A stretch of DNA of 56,697 nt, from NCBI GenBank assembly GCA_036377595.1, contig DASUYB010000093.1, positions 1 to 56,697 on the forward strand, in the 5' to 3' direction. The first letter of the stretch is position 1; each line of letters begins with the position of its first letter. The notes under the pieces are model-generated. The model was not told the DNA's origin. It did no database searches and saw only the letters and a program-made list of their open reading frames with translations. A program made the translations under genes and the position numbers. This stretch comes from Longimicrobium sp. (lineage in GTDB: Bacteria; Gemmatimonadota; Gemmatimonadetes; Longimicrobiales; Longimicrobiaceae). Of the stretch, positions 7,819 to 17,680 are shown piece by piece.

Positions 7819-9540
7819 ATGACGGATTCCGCCACGCAGACCCTGTCCCACGCACCCGCGGCCGGGCGCGCGCCCGAGCCGGCCGAGGTGCGCGCGCAGG
7901 TGCAGGACGCCGTGCGCGGGCTGACCAAGGCGTGGCGCACCTACCTGCTGTACGAGGGCCGCAGCCCCGCGCTCGACCGCATCGTCGACGGGCTGCGCGA
8001 GTCGCTGCGGCAGATGTTCACGCGCATCCCCTTCTTCACCCTTTCCGTCGAGGAGCGCGAGCTCCTGTGGGAGGGCGTGCCCGTCTACCAGGGCGACGAC
8101 GGCGACCGGCCGCTGGGCGGGCCGGCCACCTCGCGCGAGAACCTGGCGTTCACGCTGTACCGCGACGGGCTGCGCGAGCTCTCCTTCCACCACGGCGTGG
8201 AGCGCGAGGAGCTCGACGCGCTGCTGGAGATCCTGGCCCGCGTCACCCGCCTGCGCGGCGAGGAGCAGGACGATCTCCTCACGCTCCTCTGGGACCACGA
8301 CTGGTACCATCTCCGCTACCGCTACGTCGAAGGCCTTCCCGACGGCACCGTCCTTCCCGCGCCCAGCGGCGAGGAGCCGCAGCCGGCCGAGCAGGCACCG
8401 CGCGAGGAGGTGCAGCTCGTCTCCACCGTCAGCCCCGACGACTTCCGCGGCGCGCTGTACTTCCTGGACAGCGACGAGCTGCGGCGGCTGGAGCTGGAGC
8501 TGGAGCGCGAGATGCGCCGCGACCTGTGGACGGACGTGCTGAACGCGCTGTTCGACCGCATCGAGGACGGCGGCGCGCTGCGGCAGGAACAGATCGTGGG
8601 GATCCTGGGCGACCTCCTTCCCATGCTCCTGGGCGCGGGGAGGCTCGACACCGCGGGGCTGATCCTGGGCGAGCTGGTGAAGATCGCCACCGGCGGACAG
8701 CGCCTTCCCGCGCCGGTGATGCGCGAGCTGCGCTCCCTCTTCGAGCAGCTGGCCGATTCCGCCACCGTGGCCGAGCTGGTGCGCACGGTGGAGGAGAGCG
8801 GCGCGGCGGTCAGCGAGGCCTCGCTGGGGACGCTCCTCTCCTATTTCCCCCCCGACGCGCTGGGGCCGCTGCTGAAGGCCGCGGAGACGAGCGCGAGCCC
8901 GGCCGTGCGCCGCACCGTGCAGGCCGCCGCCGAGCGCCTGGCCGGCTCCGCGCGCGAGCACGTCACCCGGCTGGTGGGCGACCAGGATTCCGCCGTGGCC
9001 GCGGGCGCCGCGCGGCTCATCGGCCGGCTGCGCATCGCCACGGCGGCGGGGGAAGTCGCGAGATTGCTCCGCCGCACCGAGGCGGCCACGCGGCTGGCGG
9101 CGGTCGAGGCGCTGCAGGAGCTGCGCTCGCCGATGGCCAGCGAGGCGCTGCAGGGCGCGCTGGAGGACGCCGACGGCAAGGTGCGCGTGGCCGCGGCCCG
9201 CGCCCTCTCCGACCTGCGCTACGCGCCCGCGAAGGCCACGCTCGAGGCGGCGCTCGACAGCAAGCGCCTGCGCGAGTCGGAGCTGACCGAGCGCATCGCC
9301 TTCTTCGAGGCGTACGGCGGGCTGGCCGGCGCCGAGGGGGTGCCCCTGCTGGAGAAGATCCTGAACGGAAAGAGCTGGCTGGGCCGCCGCGAATCTCCCG
9401 AGATCCGGGCCTGCGCGGCGCTGGGGCTGGGGAAGATCCGCCATCCCGCGGCCGAGAAGGCGCTGAACTCCGCCTCGGCCGACGCCGACCCCGTGGTGCG
9501 CAGCGCCGTGGGGCGCGCGCTGAAGGCGGTGCGCCAGTGA
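7819..9540 (+). CDS. HEAT-repeat protein of unknown function
   Basis: The 573-residue protein is soluble. Residues 1-200 are an uncharacterised N-terminal region; residues about 330-573 are alpha-helical HEAT repeats, with units such as AAVEALQELRSPMASEALQGAL and AAARALSDLRYAPAKATLEAAL. HEAT solenoids usually serve as protein-binding scaffolds. Its stop overlaps the GTG start of the HD-GYP gene in a GTGA overlap, so the two are translationally coupled and probably work together. Both N-terminal halves share the theme of a short domain beginning with helices around an LYEGRSP or LYPLENQ segment; a common origin there is speculative. Its placement inside the trp cluster is unusual. Confidence 0.8.
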   Translation: MTDSATQTLSHAPAAGRAPEPAEVRAQVQDAVRGLTKAWRTYLLYEGRSPALDRIVDGLRESLRQMFTRIPFFTLSVEERELLWEGVPVYQGDDGDRPLGGPATSRENLAFTLYRDGLRELSFHHGVEREELDALLEILARVTRLRGEEQDDLLTLLWDHDWYHLRYRYVEGLPDGTVLPAPSGEEPQPAEQAPREEVQLVSTVSPDDFRGALYFLDSDELRRLELELEREMRRDLWTDVLNALFDRIEDGGALRQEQIVGILGDLLPMLLGAGRLDTAGLILGELVKIATGGQRLPAPVMRELRSLFEQLADSATVAELVRTVEESGAAVSEASLGTLLSYFPPDALGPLLKAAETSASPAVRRTVQAAAERLAGSAREHVTRLVGDQDSAVAAGAARLIGRLRIATAAGEVARLLRRTEAATRLAAVEALQELRSPMASEALQGALEDADGKVRVAAARALSDLRYAPAKATLEAALDSKRLRESELTERIAFFEAYGGLAGAEGVPLLEKILNGKSWLGRRESPEIRACAALGLGKIRHPAAEKALNSASADADPVVRSAVGRALKAVRQ

Positions 9541-11015
9541 GCGACGTGCTGACCCACCCCGCCGAGGCGCCCCGCTCGCAGCAGCCTTCGCCCGTCCTCA
9601 CCGCGCACGACCGCGACCTGCAGCGCCGCGGCCGCGACCTGGTGTTCGCGCTGGCCGGGGCGCTGCGCGCGCTGCAGCTCTATCCCCTCGAGAACCAGGC
9701 GGTGGTCGAGGCGCTGGCCGGGCTCGAGGCCGCCGCGCAGGCCGTCCTCGGTCACGAGGACGAGATCGTCATCCGCTACGTGGGCGACTTCTTCTTCGTC
9801 AACGACGTGCGCCTGCGGCAGGACCTCGCGAGCTACGCGACGTATGGGCAGGTCGGCCGCGCGCTGCACCGGCACCGCATCGGCCAGCTGGAGGTGTTCC
9901 GCGGCGTGGAGCGCGGTGAGTGGACGGCGCTGCTCTCGCTGGTCAATGCCGAGCCCGACGAGGAGAACCCGTTCGGCGACTTCTTCGACCGGCTGGGCCG
10001 CACCGCCGTCCTCCACCTGGCCGTCGGCCCCGACCGCGAGGGCGAGCCGGACCCCACGGGCGACAAGGCGCGGCAGCTGGCCAAGCGGACGTACGCGCAG
10101 ACCGTGGCCGTGGCGCGCGAGGCGATGACGGGCTTGAGGATGGGAAAGGGCGTCACGCTGCGCCCTGTGAAGCGCGCGGTGCAGGCCATCGTCGACCAGG
10201 TGCTGACCAACGAGGCCTCCATCGTGGGCCTGACCACGCTGCGCGACTACGACGAGTACACGTTCACGCACTCGGTGAACGTCTGCATCTTCTCCGTGGC
10301 GCTGGGGAAGAAGCTGGGGTTCGACAAGCACGAGCTGTACGAGCTGGGGCTCGGCGCGCTGCTGCACGACGTGGGGAAGGTGCGGATGCCGCTGGAGCTG
10401 ATCAACAAGGAGGGGCCGCTGACCGCCGAGGAGTTCCCGGTGATGCAGCAGCATCCGGCCGAGGGGCTGCTGTCGCTCTTCGAGATGCGCGGGCTCTCCG
10501 AGGTGCCGCTGCGGGCGATGCTGATCGCGTACGAGCACCACATGAAGATCGACCAGACGGGCTACCCGCAGTCCATCCGCCGGCGCGACCCCACGCTGTT
10601 CGGGCGGATCGTGGCGGTGGCGGACGGCTTCGACGCGGCGACGACGAAGCGCAGCTACCAGGCCCAGCCGTGGACGCCCGACCGCGTGCTGAAGGAGATG
10701 CGCGACAATCCCTCGCGCGGATTCGACCCGCTGGTGGTGAAGGCGTTCATCTCCATGACGGGGATCTACCCGGTGGGGAGCGCGGTCATCCTGGACACCT
10801 ACGAGCTGGCCGTCGTGGTGCAGGCCAATCCCAATCCCGAGGCGCTGCACCAGCCCATCGTGCGGGTGGTGTTCGACTCGCTGGGAGTCCCCGTCCATCC
10901 CCCGCGCACGCTGGACCTCTCCGAGACCGACGCCGACGGGCGGCCGCGGCACAGCATCATCAAGACCACGGACCCGGAGCGGTACGGGATCAATGTCAGT
11001 GATTACTTCGTCTGA
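9537..11015 (+). CDS. HD-GYP domain phosphodiesterase-type signalling protein
   Basis: HD-GYP domains hydrolyse cyclic di-GMP. Here residues 1-210 are an uncharacterised N-terminal region and residues about 225-420 form the HD-GYP domain. The metal-binding HD is H277-D278 in LLHDVGKV, further histidines are in THSVN and YEHH (334-335), and GYP is at 342-344, so the catalytic core looks complete. The start is GTG 9537, overlapping the HEAT gene stop. The 3' end overlaps the trpA frame by 23 bp. The gene therefore couples the signalling pair to trpA expression. No response-regulator receiver domain is visible. Confidence 0.9.
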   Translation: MSDVLTHPAEAPRSQQPSPVLTAHDRDLQRRGRDLVFALAGALRALQLYPLENQAVVEALAGLEAAAQAVLGHEDEIVIRYVGDFFFVNDVRLRQDLASYATYGQVGRALHRHRIGQLEVFRGVERGEWTALLSLVNAEPDEENPFGDFFDRLGRTAVLHLAVGPDREGEPDPTGDKARQLAKRTYAQTVAVAREAMTGLRMGKGVTLRPVKRAVQAIVDQVLTNEASIVGLTTLRDYDEYTFTHSVNVCIFSVALGKKLGFDKHELYELGLGALLHDVGKVRMPLELINKEGPLTAEEFPVMQQHPAEGLLSLFEMRGLSEVPLRAMLIAYEHHMKIDQTGYPQSIRRRDPTLFGRIVAVADGFDAATTKRSYQAQPWTPDRVLKEMRDNPSRGFDPLVVKAFISMTGIYPVGSAVILDTYELAVVVQANPNPEALHQPIVRVVFDSLGVPVHPPRTLDLSETDADGRPRHSIIKTTDPERYGINVSDYFV

Positions 11016-11796
11016 GATCATGGGCGTCGCGCGGGCATTCAAGACGGGGCGCGCGGCGCTGGTGCCGTACGTGACGGCCGGGCATCCCTCGCCCGGGGCG
11101 ACGCTCGGCGTGCTGCGGATGCTGGCGGAGGAAGGCGCGGACGTGATCGAGCTGGGCGTGCCCTTCAGCGACCCGCTGGCGGACGGGCCCACGATCCAGC
11201 GCTCGTCGTTCCGCGCCATCGAGCAGGGCGCCGACCTGCCGTGGACGCTCTCCGTGCTCGCCGACTTCCGGCGCGGGCACGACACGCCCGTCGTCCTCTT
11301 CACCTATCTCAACCCCGTCCTGCACTACGGCCTGGAGCGCTTCCTGGACGATGCGGTCGCGGCCGGCGCGGACGGGGTGCTGCTGACCGACCTCCCCGTG
11401 GGCGCCGACCCGGCGATCGAGCGGGCGGTGGACGACTCCGGCCTCGACCTCATTCGCTTGATTGCGCCGACGACGACACCCGAGCGGGTGCGCGAGATCG
11501 CGCGGGCGGCGCGCGGGTTCCTGTACTACGTCTCGCGCACGGGGGTGACGGGCGCGCAGCAGGACCTGTCCGCCGGGCTGGCGCGCGAGGTGGCCGAGGT
11601 ACGCGCGGTGACGGACGTGCCCGTGGCGGTCGGCTTCGGCATCTCCACGCCGGAGCAGGCGGCCGAGGTCGCGCGCATCGCCGACGGCGTGGTGGTCGGC
11701 AGCGCGCTGGTCGACGCGCTCGAGAAGGGCGGGGTGGAGGCCGGCCGCGCCTTCGTCCGCGCCCTCCGCGCCGCCGTGGACTCGGCCGCTAGCTGA
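10993..11796 (+). CDS. trpA: Tryptophan synthase alpha chain
   Basis: TrpA cleaves indole-3-glycerol phosphate and passes indole to TrpB. The 267-residue TIM barrel has the catalytic E53 in VIELGVPFSDP and D64 in LADGPT. YYVSRTGVTG and GFGIST supply the phosphate site. ATG 10993 overlaps the HD-GYP gene; a second ATG at 11020 lies just past the HD-GYP stop and would give a 258-residue protein that starts closer to the family consensus. It is separated from trpB by 3.3 kb. Confidence 0.95.
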   Translation: MSVITSSEIMGVARAFKTGRAALVPYVTAGHPSPGATLGVLRMLAEEGADVIELGVPFSDPLADGPTIQRSSFRAIEQGADLPWTLSVLADFRRGHDTPVVLFTYLNPVLHYGLERFLDDAVAAGADGVLLTDLPVGADPAIERAVDDSGLDLIRLIAPTTTPERVREIARAARGFLYYVSRTGVTGAQQDLSAGLAREVAEVRAVTDVPVAVGFGISTPEQAAEVARIADGVVVGSALVDALEKGGVEAGRAFVRALRAAVDSAAS

Positions 11797-11929
11797 CCGC
11801 GGCTGGGGCGATCGACGTCCGCTCTATCGGACCGGCCGCCATCCCGCCACTGACGTCGCTGCAGCACGGAACTGACCCCGTAAGAGTGATCGGCACCCGA
11901 CCGATCGCACCGTCGGCCGATACCGCGCT

Positions 11930-12152
11930 GACGTCATCCTGAGGCCGGCCAGACCAGAATCGCGACTTCACCGAAGCTCGCAGGCCGAAGGATCTATAGC
12001 CTGTTGCGGCAGAGAGTTACGGAATCGAGCGAAAGTTGATTCTTGGTATCGTTGCGGGTGCCAAGCTATCGCTCGAACGCGATTATAGATCCTTCGGGCA
12101 CCCCGACATCTTCGCGGTGGATGGTTCGGCGCAGCGCCCTCAGGATGACGTC
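11930..12152. repeat. Family A palindromic repeat
   Basis: Outer arms are GACGTCATCCTGAGG and CCTCAGGATGACGTC. Inner arms are GAAGGATCTATA and TATAGATCCTTC. The gap 11797-12493 after trpA holds this copy and the half copy that follows; no gene is seen there. Confidence 0.8.
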
Positions 12153-12199
12153 GAGTGGGGTGATGCGCGAGGTTTCGAACTCAATCCGCGGTGATGTCC

Positions 12200-12302
12200 G
12201 TGCGGGTGTCCAAGCTCTCGCTCGAACGCCGATGATAGATCCTTCGGGCGCCCGACATCTCCGCGGTGGATGGGTTGGCGCATCGCCCTCAGGATGACGT
12301 CT
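12200..12302. repeat. Half copy of the family A repeat
   Basis: This segment repeats the right half of the preceding element (TGCGGGTG, CAAGCT, TCGCTCGAACG, ATAGATCCTTCGGG, CCTCAGGATGACGTC). It gives a tandem partial duplication in the same orientation. Confidence 0.75.
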
Positions 12303-12493
12303 CTGTCTCGCGTCAAACGGTTCGACGTGATCATCAGGACGATGCCCTTCGTCCAACCTGCGGCGGGATACCAGGCCAGCATCGAAACGTCCGCATCCGG
12401 ACACTGGCCGCGGCGGCGCCGCATCCCCATCTTCCCAATCCACAACGCCATCCCACCCGCACGTCCTTCTTCCCGGGATGATGCTCCCCGACG

Positions 12494-14635
12494 GTGAGAC
12501 CCGGCTTGTCCACACGCGCTGAACCCGCGCCGCGGCTGTCGCCGCTGCTGGAGGCGGTGCTGCGCTCGTACGCCCGCGCGCTGATGTGGGCGGGCGGCGC
12601 GATCGTCGTGGCCGCGCTGCTGCGCTGGCCGCCGTCGCCCACCGGGTACCTGGCCGCGGTCGGGGCGTCGCTGGCGGTCGCGGGGCTGCGCTACGGCGCG
12701 GTGCCGCTCAGCAAGTTCGCTTACATCACCATGACGGTGGTGCCGGTGGGCGCGCTGACGCTGCTGGGCCAGCCCACCGCCGCGCTGATCGCCGCCGCGC
12801 TGGGCACGCTGCTGGGCGACATCGCGCGCGGGAAGCAGGCGCTGGCGGCGGGGATCAACGCCGGCCGCGAGGTCGTCTCCGCCGCCGGGGCGGCCGGGGT
12901 GTACGCGGGGATCGCCGCGTGGACGCACGATCCCGTCACGGCCGGCGCGGGCGCGGGGCCGCTCGGCATCAACGCCATCCCCGCGCTGGCGTTCTTCTTC
13001 CTCGCGTACTTCGCCTTCAGCCGCGGCCTCTTCTACTTCTCCCTGATCGTCCGCGGCAAGCTGACCAAGGCGGAGTGGATGGTCATCCTCCGCTACGAGT
13101 TCGTCTCCGCCGGGCTGGGCGCCATCGCCACGCTGCTGGTGACGGCCGCGTTCTGGTACGCCGCCGAGGGGTTCGGCTGGCTGCTGATCCTCATCCCCCT
13201 GGTCGTCGTGGGGATCCTGGCGCGCGCGCTGATCGTGGAGGCCATCGCCAGCGAGGAGCTGCGCAAGGTGGTGGCGATGGAAGCCGTGATCGCCGCCGGG
13301 ATGCCGCTGGGCGAGAGCCTGGTCCAGATCGAGCAGCTGGCCGCGCGGCTGGTGGAGTGGACGCGCCTGAAGATCTACACCGGCCAGCCGGGGAGCCTGA
13401 GCGCCATCTATCCCCCTGTCCGTGATGGAGATGAGCGGCTGGAGATCGACGGCCTGCGCGACGCCGCGCTGAAAAGCGATGCCCCCGTGGTGGTCGACGA
13501 CGCGCGCCGCGACTCGCGCGTCCCCGGCGGGGGCGAGGGGGACGGTCCGCGGTCCATCGTGCTGCAGCCGCTGCGCTACGGGACGCTGACGCTGGGCGTG
13601 CTGGAGCTGGCGCATCACCGCCCGCGGGCATACGGCGCCGGCGAGGTGCGGCTGATCGAGCGCTTCGGGCGGCAGGTGGCGCTGGCGCTGCAGCTGGACT
13701 CGCTGGTGCGGCCGATGACCACCAGCGCGGCGGAGATGGAGGGGCAGCTGCGCGCGCTCGGCGGCCGCTTGGCCGAGCTGCGCGAGAGCGGGCACGGCGT
13801 GGCCGGCTATGCGGCCGAGATCCGCCGGCGGATCGACGACCAGTCGCGCCGCACGGCCCGCGGGCTGGAGGCCACGGAGGCGCTCGCCGCCGCCGCCGAG
13901 GCCATCGCGCGCGACGCGGGCGAGGCGGCGCGCGCCGGCAGCAGCGCGGGGGTGCTGGCCAGCGAGAACCGCGCGGCCATGCGCGAGGCCATCGAGCGCC
14001 TGGTGGAGCTGCGCGACTTCGTGGACGGCGAGGCGCGCGAGCTCCAGGCGCTGGCGCGCGCGTCGGACCGCATCTCCGACCTGGTCGCCACCATCCACGA
14101 CATCGCCGAGCAGACGAATCTCCTCGCGCTGAACGCCGCGATCGAGGCCAGCCGCGCGGGCGAGCACGGGCGGGGCTTCGCCGTGGTGGCCGAGGAGGTG
14201 CGCAAGCTGGCCGACAGCAGCGGCCGCGCGGCGCAGAAGGCGGGGGAGATGGTGGACGGCGTGCGCGCGCAGATGGGCGCCGCGCTGGAGCGGATGCAGC
14301 TGGGCGCGGCGCGCGTGGCCAACGTGGGCGAGCTGTCGCGCACCGCGCTGGAGTCGGTGGACCGCATCGTCGGCGCCGCCGCGGGATCGGCGGAGGTGAC
14401 GAGCCGCATGGCCGAGCGCGCGACGGAGCAGCAGGCGCGCGTCGGGGGCCTGCGCGACGAGATCGCCGCCGTCTCCCGCCTCGCCGCCGAGAACGGCGAG
14501 GGCACTACCCGCGTCGCCGAAGCCGCCCGCGAGCAGGCCGAGACCCTCGCCGAGATCGAGCGCGCCGCCGCCGCGCTGGGCGAGGTGTCGGGGCGGCTGA
14601 ACACCTACATCGCCCGCTTCAGCGCGAGGACATGA
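12494..14635 (+). CDS. Membrane-anchored GAF/methyl-accepting signalling protein
   Basis: The 713-residue protein has about six membrane helices in residues 25-250, a GAF domain at about 260-400 (ending in [15 protein letters not shown]), and a C-terminal chemoreceptor signalling coiled coil. The conserved hairpin tip is present ([20 protein letters not shown] and [14 protein letters not shown]), so it should contact a CheA/CheW-type partner. It lacks the periplasmic ligand domain and HAMP of classical receptors; sensing is probably by the membrane part or the GAF domain. GTG 12494 is the start. No che genes are nearby. A degraded copy of its last 20 codons occurs at 19188-19249. Confidence 0.85.
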   Translation: MRPGLSTRAEPAPRLSPLLEAVLRSYARALMWAGGAIVVAALLRWPPSPTGYLAAVGASLAVAGLRYGAVPLSKFAYITMTVVPVGALTLLGQPTAALIAAALGTLLGDIARGKQALAAGINAGREVVSAAGAAGVYAGIAAWTHDPVTAGAGAGPLGINAIPALAFFFLAYFAFSRGLFYFSLIVRGKLTKAEWMVILRYEFVSAGLGAIATLLVTAAFWYAAEGFGWLLILIPLVVVGILARALIVEAIASEELRKVVAMEAVIAAGMPLGESLVQIEQLAARLVEWTRLKIYTGQPGSLSAIYPPVRDGDERLEIDGLRDAALKSDAPVVVDDARRDSRVPGGGEGDGPRSIVLQPLRYGTLTLGVLELAHHRPRAYGAGEVRLIERFGRQVALALQLDSLVRPMTTSAAEMEGQLRALGGRLAELRESGHGVAGYAAEIRRRIDDQSRRTARGLEATEALAAAAEAIARDAGEAARAGSSAGVLASENRAAMREAIERLVELRDFVDGEARELQALARASDRISDLVATIHDIAEQTNLLALNAAIEASRAGEHGRGFAVVAEEVRKLADSSGRAAQKAGEMVDGVRAQMGAALERMQLGAARVANVGELSRTALESVDRIVGAAAGSAEVTSRMAERATEQQARVGGLRDEIAAVSRLAAENGEGTTRVAEAAREQAETLAEIERAAAALGEVSGRLNTYIARFSART

Positions 14636-14735
14636 GGGACGAATCGGGCCTCGGTACGAATCTCCCGTCGCCGCGCTCCGTACACAGTCCCGGAGGGCCA
14701 GTTTTCAATCAATTCGGCGCCGCGAGTCATCTCCC

Positions 14736-15239
14736 ATGAAGCAGGACAGCCCCGATTTTCTGGCGTTCCAGGCCGCACTGGAGAGTTCCGACGAGCCGAT
14801 TACCGAGATCGAGATTCAGGGCCGCCGGTTCATTGTCGAACCAGAGCCCGAGCCCGGCGTGATCGCACGGATGAGGTCGGCGCCGGTTTCGTTACGTTCA
14901 GCGTTCACGCAGCATTTCGACGCGCTGGAGCAGCGGCCGCCGAGCTACCCCGCCTGGCTTCCATTCATCCCCGGGCACGAGGTCACCGTCGGTGTTTGGG
15001 ACAATCCCGAGATGAGCGCCGTCTCGTGGCCCGAACTGACGAACCCCGATGACGTGATCGATCCGTTGATCGCACAGTTGCGGCAGACGGGATGGACAGG
15101 AGCTGAGACGCGAACCGGGCGTGGCGATGCGCCCGCCGAATTCCTCGCGTTCGAGCGTGATGGGCACAGGTGTACGGTCATAGCTTCAAGTGCCGATGGC
15201 AATTGGGTCGTAATACTGACTGTTTATCCGAACCCCTAG
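14736..15239 (+). CDS. Protein of unknown function
   Basis: The 167-residue protein is soluble and acidic, with no signal peptide. It opens with a short helical segment (DFLAFQAALESSDEPI) followed by a strand-rich region. The last third contains FERDGHRCTVIASSADGNWVVILTVYP, which reads like alternating beta strands. Codon use is a little less GC-biased than in its neighbours. It stands alone between the signalling protein and a lipoprotein gene. I do not recognise the family. Confidence 0.6.
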   Translation: MKQDSPDFLAFQAALESSDEPITEIEIQGRRFIVEPEPEPGVIARMRSAPVSLRSAFTQHFDALEQRPPSYPAWLPFIPGHEVTVGVWDNPEMSAVSWPELTNPDDVIDPLIAQLRQTGWTGAETRTGRGDAPAEFLAFERDGHRCTVIASSADGNWVVILTVYPNP

Positions 15240-15404
15240 GTCAGCTCCGTCAGCACCTCTCCTTCGCAGTACCCCCGGACGCGTTCCAGGCCGCTGTAGT
15301 ACGATGCGCTCATCGGACTTCGACGTGGGAATCCGAGAGTCTGCACCCGTCCAATCGACGATTGCCGTGTATTCGAGCCCGGTGCCTTTAGAACCACTTT
15401 GCGT

Positions 15405-16085
15405 ATGTCTAGAAAAGCCGCGTTCATCTCTGCCCTCGCACTTCTCGGATTCGCTCTTCTCGCAACAGGATGCGAAGAGGGCGGATCGTCCCGTACCACG
15501 TCGTCTACGTCCGCGCCGGCGGCGGTTCCATCCGTCGCGTATCCTCCTCCTGCACCGACCAACGCCCAATACCTCGAGCAGGTCGACCGAGAGTTGGAGT
15601 CGCTGAGGACGTTCGATGGCAGCAAGTATCGCTCGACCAAAGACGAGATCCAGATCGAGGTCGTGTTGTTCGGGGCTTGGGCGAATCTGGTCCACGAAGC
15701 CAGCGAATACACGCTTACCGCGTCGGAGCGGGCACGGGTCAACCAGCTGAGGGAACGGGTCGCGCAGGTACAGGCGCGTGAGTTCCCGCGGATGCGGGCC
15801 GCATGGGCACGCATCCTCGCGAATGCGATGTGGGAGCACGACATGATCGTCAGTTCAGGAGGCGAGGCGAACAGGACTTTGCGCTTGACGTCAGTGATCT
15901 TCGCATCGAACAGCAACATCGCGGAGATCCAGCGGACGGTGCACGAGCAGCTCAACCTGTTGCGTTTCAAGCGCGTGGAGTATCGCTGGTACCGGGGCGC
16001 AGACGAGTATACGTACTACAGCGTAGAGACGCCGGCGGATCGCGCAGTCCGTGAGATCACGAGCTCGGGGTGGGCAACCCAATAG
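15405..16085 (+). CDS. Putative lipoprotein of unknown function
   Basis: ATG 15405 starts a 226-residue protein with a lipoprotein signal (AFISALALLGFALLATGC, lipobox LATGC at about residue 23). A serine/threonine/proline-rich linker follows, then a mostly helical domain (YLEQVDRELESLRTFDG, LTASERARVNQLRERV). It should be exported and lipid-anchored in the envelope. A TTG two codons upstream is an alternative start. No family is recognised. Base composition is close to its upstream neighbour, suggesting that both arrived together, but this is only an impression. Confidence 0.7.
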   Translation: MSRKAAFISALALLGFALLATGCEEGGSSRTTSSTSAPAAVPSVAYPPPAPTNAQYLEQVDRELESLRTFDGSKYRSTKDEIQIEVVLFGAWANLVHEASEYTLTASERARVNQLRERVAQVQAREFPRMRAAWARILANAMWEHDMIVSSGGEANRTLRLTSVIFASNSNIAEIQRTVHEQLNLLRFKRVEYRWYRGADEYTYYSVETPADRAVREITSSGWATQ

Positions 16086-16242
16086 GGGTCGAGTACCGGC
16101 ACTCCGGGGGAACGACCGAAAGGCAGAGCAGCGGAGGATTTCTCCACTGCCCTGCCTGTTCGCGTGGCGGCGTGGTGGCTATGTGGCCTGAAGCTTCCGC
16201 CTGCTTCGAGGGATCTTGGTCCCAGCGTGACTTTGCTGGCGC

Positions 16243-16271
16243 TTGACCATCGGGCGGGCGAGTACTATCTG
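16243..16271 (+). promoter_or_regulatory. Candidate promoter upstream of the RibD/DHFR-like gene
   Basis: TTGACC (16243-16248) and TATCTG (16266-16271) are spaced by 17 bp. They lie 127 bp before the proposed ATG at 16398. The rest of the gap 16086-16397 shows no gene or repeat. Confidence 0.4.
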
Positions 16272-16397
16272 GATTGGGCCGCTCGGCCATGACTCCCATT
16301 TGTGTTGGCCGGAAATCCATCCGCTGAACAACAGGTCAGGTGGCGCACCGGCGCGCCGAATCAACACAGCGCCTTACCCTGCCTCAGGATACGGCAC

Positions 16398-17045
16398 ATG
16401 CCACGACTGCTTGCGTGCGGCTTCACGATCTCCCTCGACGGATATGGCGCGGGGCCACGCCAGTCGCGTGAGAACCCGCTCGGTGTCGGGGGCGAGGAGC
16501 TGCACGACTGGCTGGTCCACACCCGTGCCTTCAAGCGGACGCACGGCGGCGGCGACGGTGGGGATACGGGCGTCGACGACGACTTCGCGGCTCGGAGCAT
16601 GGAGGGTATCGGGGCGTGGATCCTCGGCCGCAACATGTTCGGTCCGATCCGGGGGCCATGGCCCGACGAGTCCTGGCGTGGCTGGTGGGGCGCGAATCCG
16701 CCCTATCATGTGCCCGTGTTCGTCCTCACGCACCACGAGCGGCCGCCGCAGGAGATGGAAGGCGGGACGGTCTTCCACTTCGTCACCGACGGGATCGAGG
16801 CGGCGCTGGAGCGTGCGCGGGCCGCGGCCGGTCAGCTCGACGTTCGCGTGGGTGGGGGTGCTGCCACTCTTCGCCAGTACCTGCAGGCCGGCCTCGTCGA
16901 CGAGATGCACCTGGCCGTGTCGCCGATCCTGCTCGGCGACGGGGAGCATCTGCTGGCGGGCCTCGACCTGCCGGCGCTCGGCTACAGGTGCACGAAGTCC
17001 GTCCCCGGTGAGAAGGCGATGCATTACATCATCACCAGGACGTAG
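16398..17045 (+). CDS. Dihydrofolate reductase family (RibD C-terminal-like) protein
   Basis: The 215-residue protein has the RibD_C/DHFR-like fold. It opens with LLACGFTISLDGYGAGP. It has ILGRNMFG in the middle and GGGAATLRQYLQAGLVDEMHL followed by SPILLGDGE near the end, which are characteristic of the nucleotide-binding half. Members are NADPH-dependent reductases of mostly unknown substrate, often carried in accessory regions. ATG 16398 was chosen because homology begins at residue 3; the frame runs further upstream without conserved sequence. It is not next to riboflavin or folate genes. Confidence 0.85.
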   Translation: MPRLLACGFTISLDGYGAGPRQSRENPLGVGGEELHDWLVHTRAFKRTHGGGDGGDTGVDDDFAARSMEGIGAWILGRNMFGPIRGPWPDESWRGWWGANPPYHVPVFVLTHHERPPQEMEGGTVFHFVTDGIEAALERARAAAGQLDVRVGGGAATLRQYLQAGLVDEMHLAVSPILLGDGEHLLAGLDLPALGYRCTKSVPGEKAMHYIITRT

Positions 17046-17143
17046 GCGGCCCCGCGTCCTCTACCTGATGATCGGCCGCAGGGTATCGACGCCCCTGTGT
17101 CGCCCATTGGCCATTGGACGATCACTCGAACCCTGCGAGAAAC

Positions 17144-17590
17144 ATGTTCGTTGAAGCACAGATGCCCATCAACGGATCCCGGGCCGCGATCTGGGCCGCG
17201 ATCACCGACATCGAGAACGCCGCGGAAACCCTAAGCGGGGTCGAAGACATCGAGGTTGTCGAAAAACCGGCGAACGGGCTCGTGGGACTAAGGTGGCGAG
17301 AGACCCGGATGCTGTTCGGCAAGCCGGCGACCGTGGAAAAGTGGATCACCGATGCGGCCGAGAACGAGTTCTACACGACCAGGGCGGAGGACAATGGATT
17401 CGTCTTCCTGACCACCATGCGGATCTCGGAGAGCAGGGGCGGAATGACGTTGACCAGTTCTCACGATTCCAGGCCTCAGGGCATGGTTGCGAGATTGATG
17501 TCGCTCCCGATGTTTCTGTTCAAGGGCGTGGCGAGAAAGGCCATCCTTCAGGACCTGAACGACATCAAGTCCGCGGTCGAACAGGAATGA
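17144..17590 (+). CDS. SRPBCC-fold (polyketide cyclase/START-like) protein
   Basis: The 148-residue protein has the SRPBCC pattern: an initial strand with PINGSRAAIWAAITDIENAAE, a central region GLVGLRWRETRMLFG, and a C-terminal long helix (ARKAILQDLNDIKSAV). These helix-grip proteins bind hydrophobic ligands. ATG 17144 follows a GAGA-like ribosome site; a TTG at 17114 is possible. It lies between the RibD-like and VOC genes in a run of small accessory enzymes on one strand. The substrate cannot be told. Confidence 0.8.
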   Translation: MFVEAQMPINGSRAAIWAAITDIENAAETLSGVEDIEVVEKPANGLVGLRWRETRMLFGKPATVEKWITDAAENEFYTTRAEDNGFVFLTTMRISESRGGMTLTSSHDSRPQGMVARLMSLPMFLFKGVARKAILQDLNDIKSAVEQE

Positions 17591-17680
17591 TCGATTGCGG
17601 GGCCGCTGATGCCGAGCGTCATGTCAGAAGGTCACACGACTCGTCGCCACACATCGGAACATGCTGCCACGGAGGCGCTG

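Noticed and set aside
7932-9536. Upstream extension of the HD-GYP frame through the HEAT gene
   Set aside because: The extension is out of frame with the HEAT protein and arginine-rich. The GTGA overlap gives a better start at 9537.
9219-11303. Open frame of 694 codons opposite the HD-GYP gene
   Set aside because: It crosses three real genes and shows no conserved pattern.
12140-14167. Open frame of 675 codons opposite the chemoreceptor-type gene
   Set aside because: It is a shadow frame. The plus strand has the MCP tip and GAF motifs.
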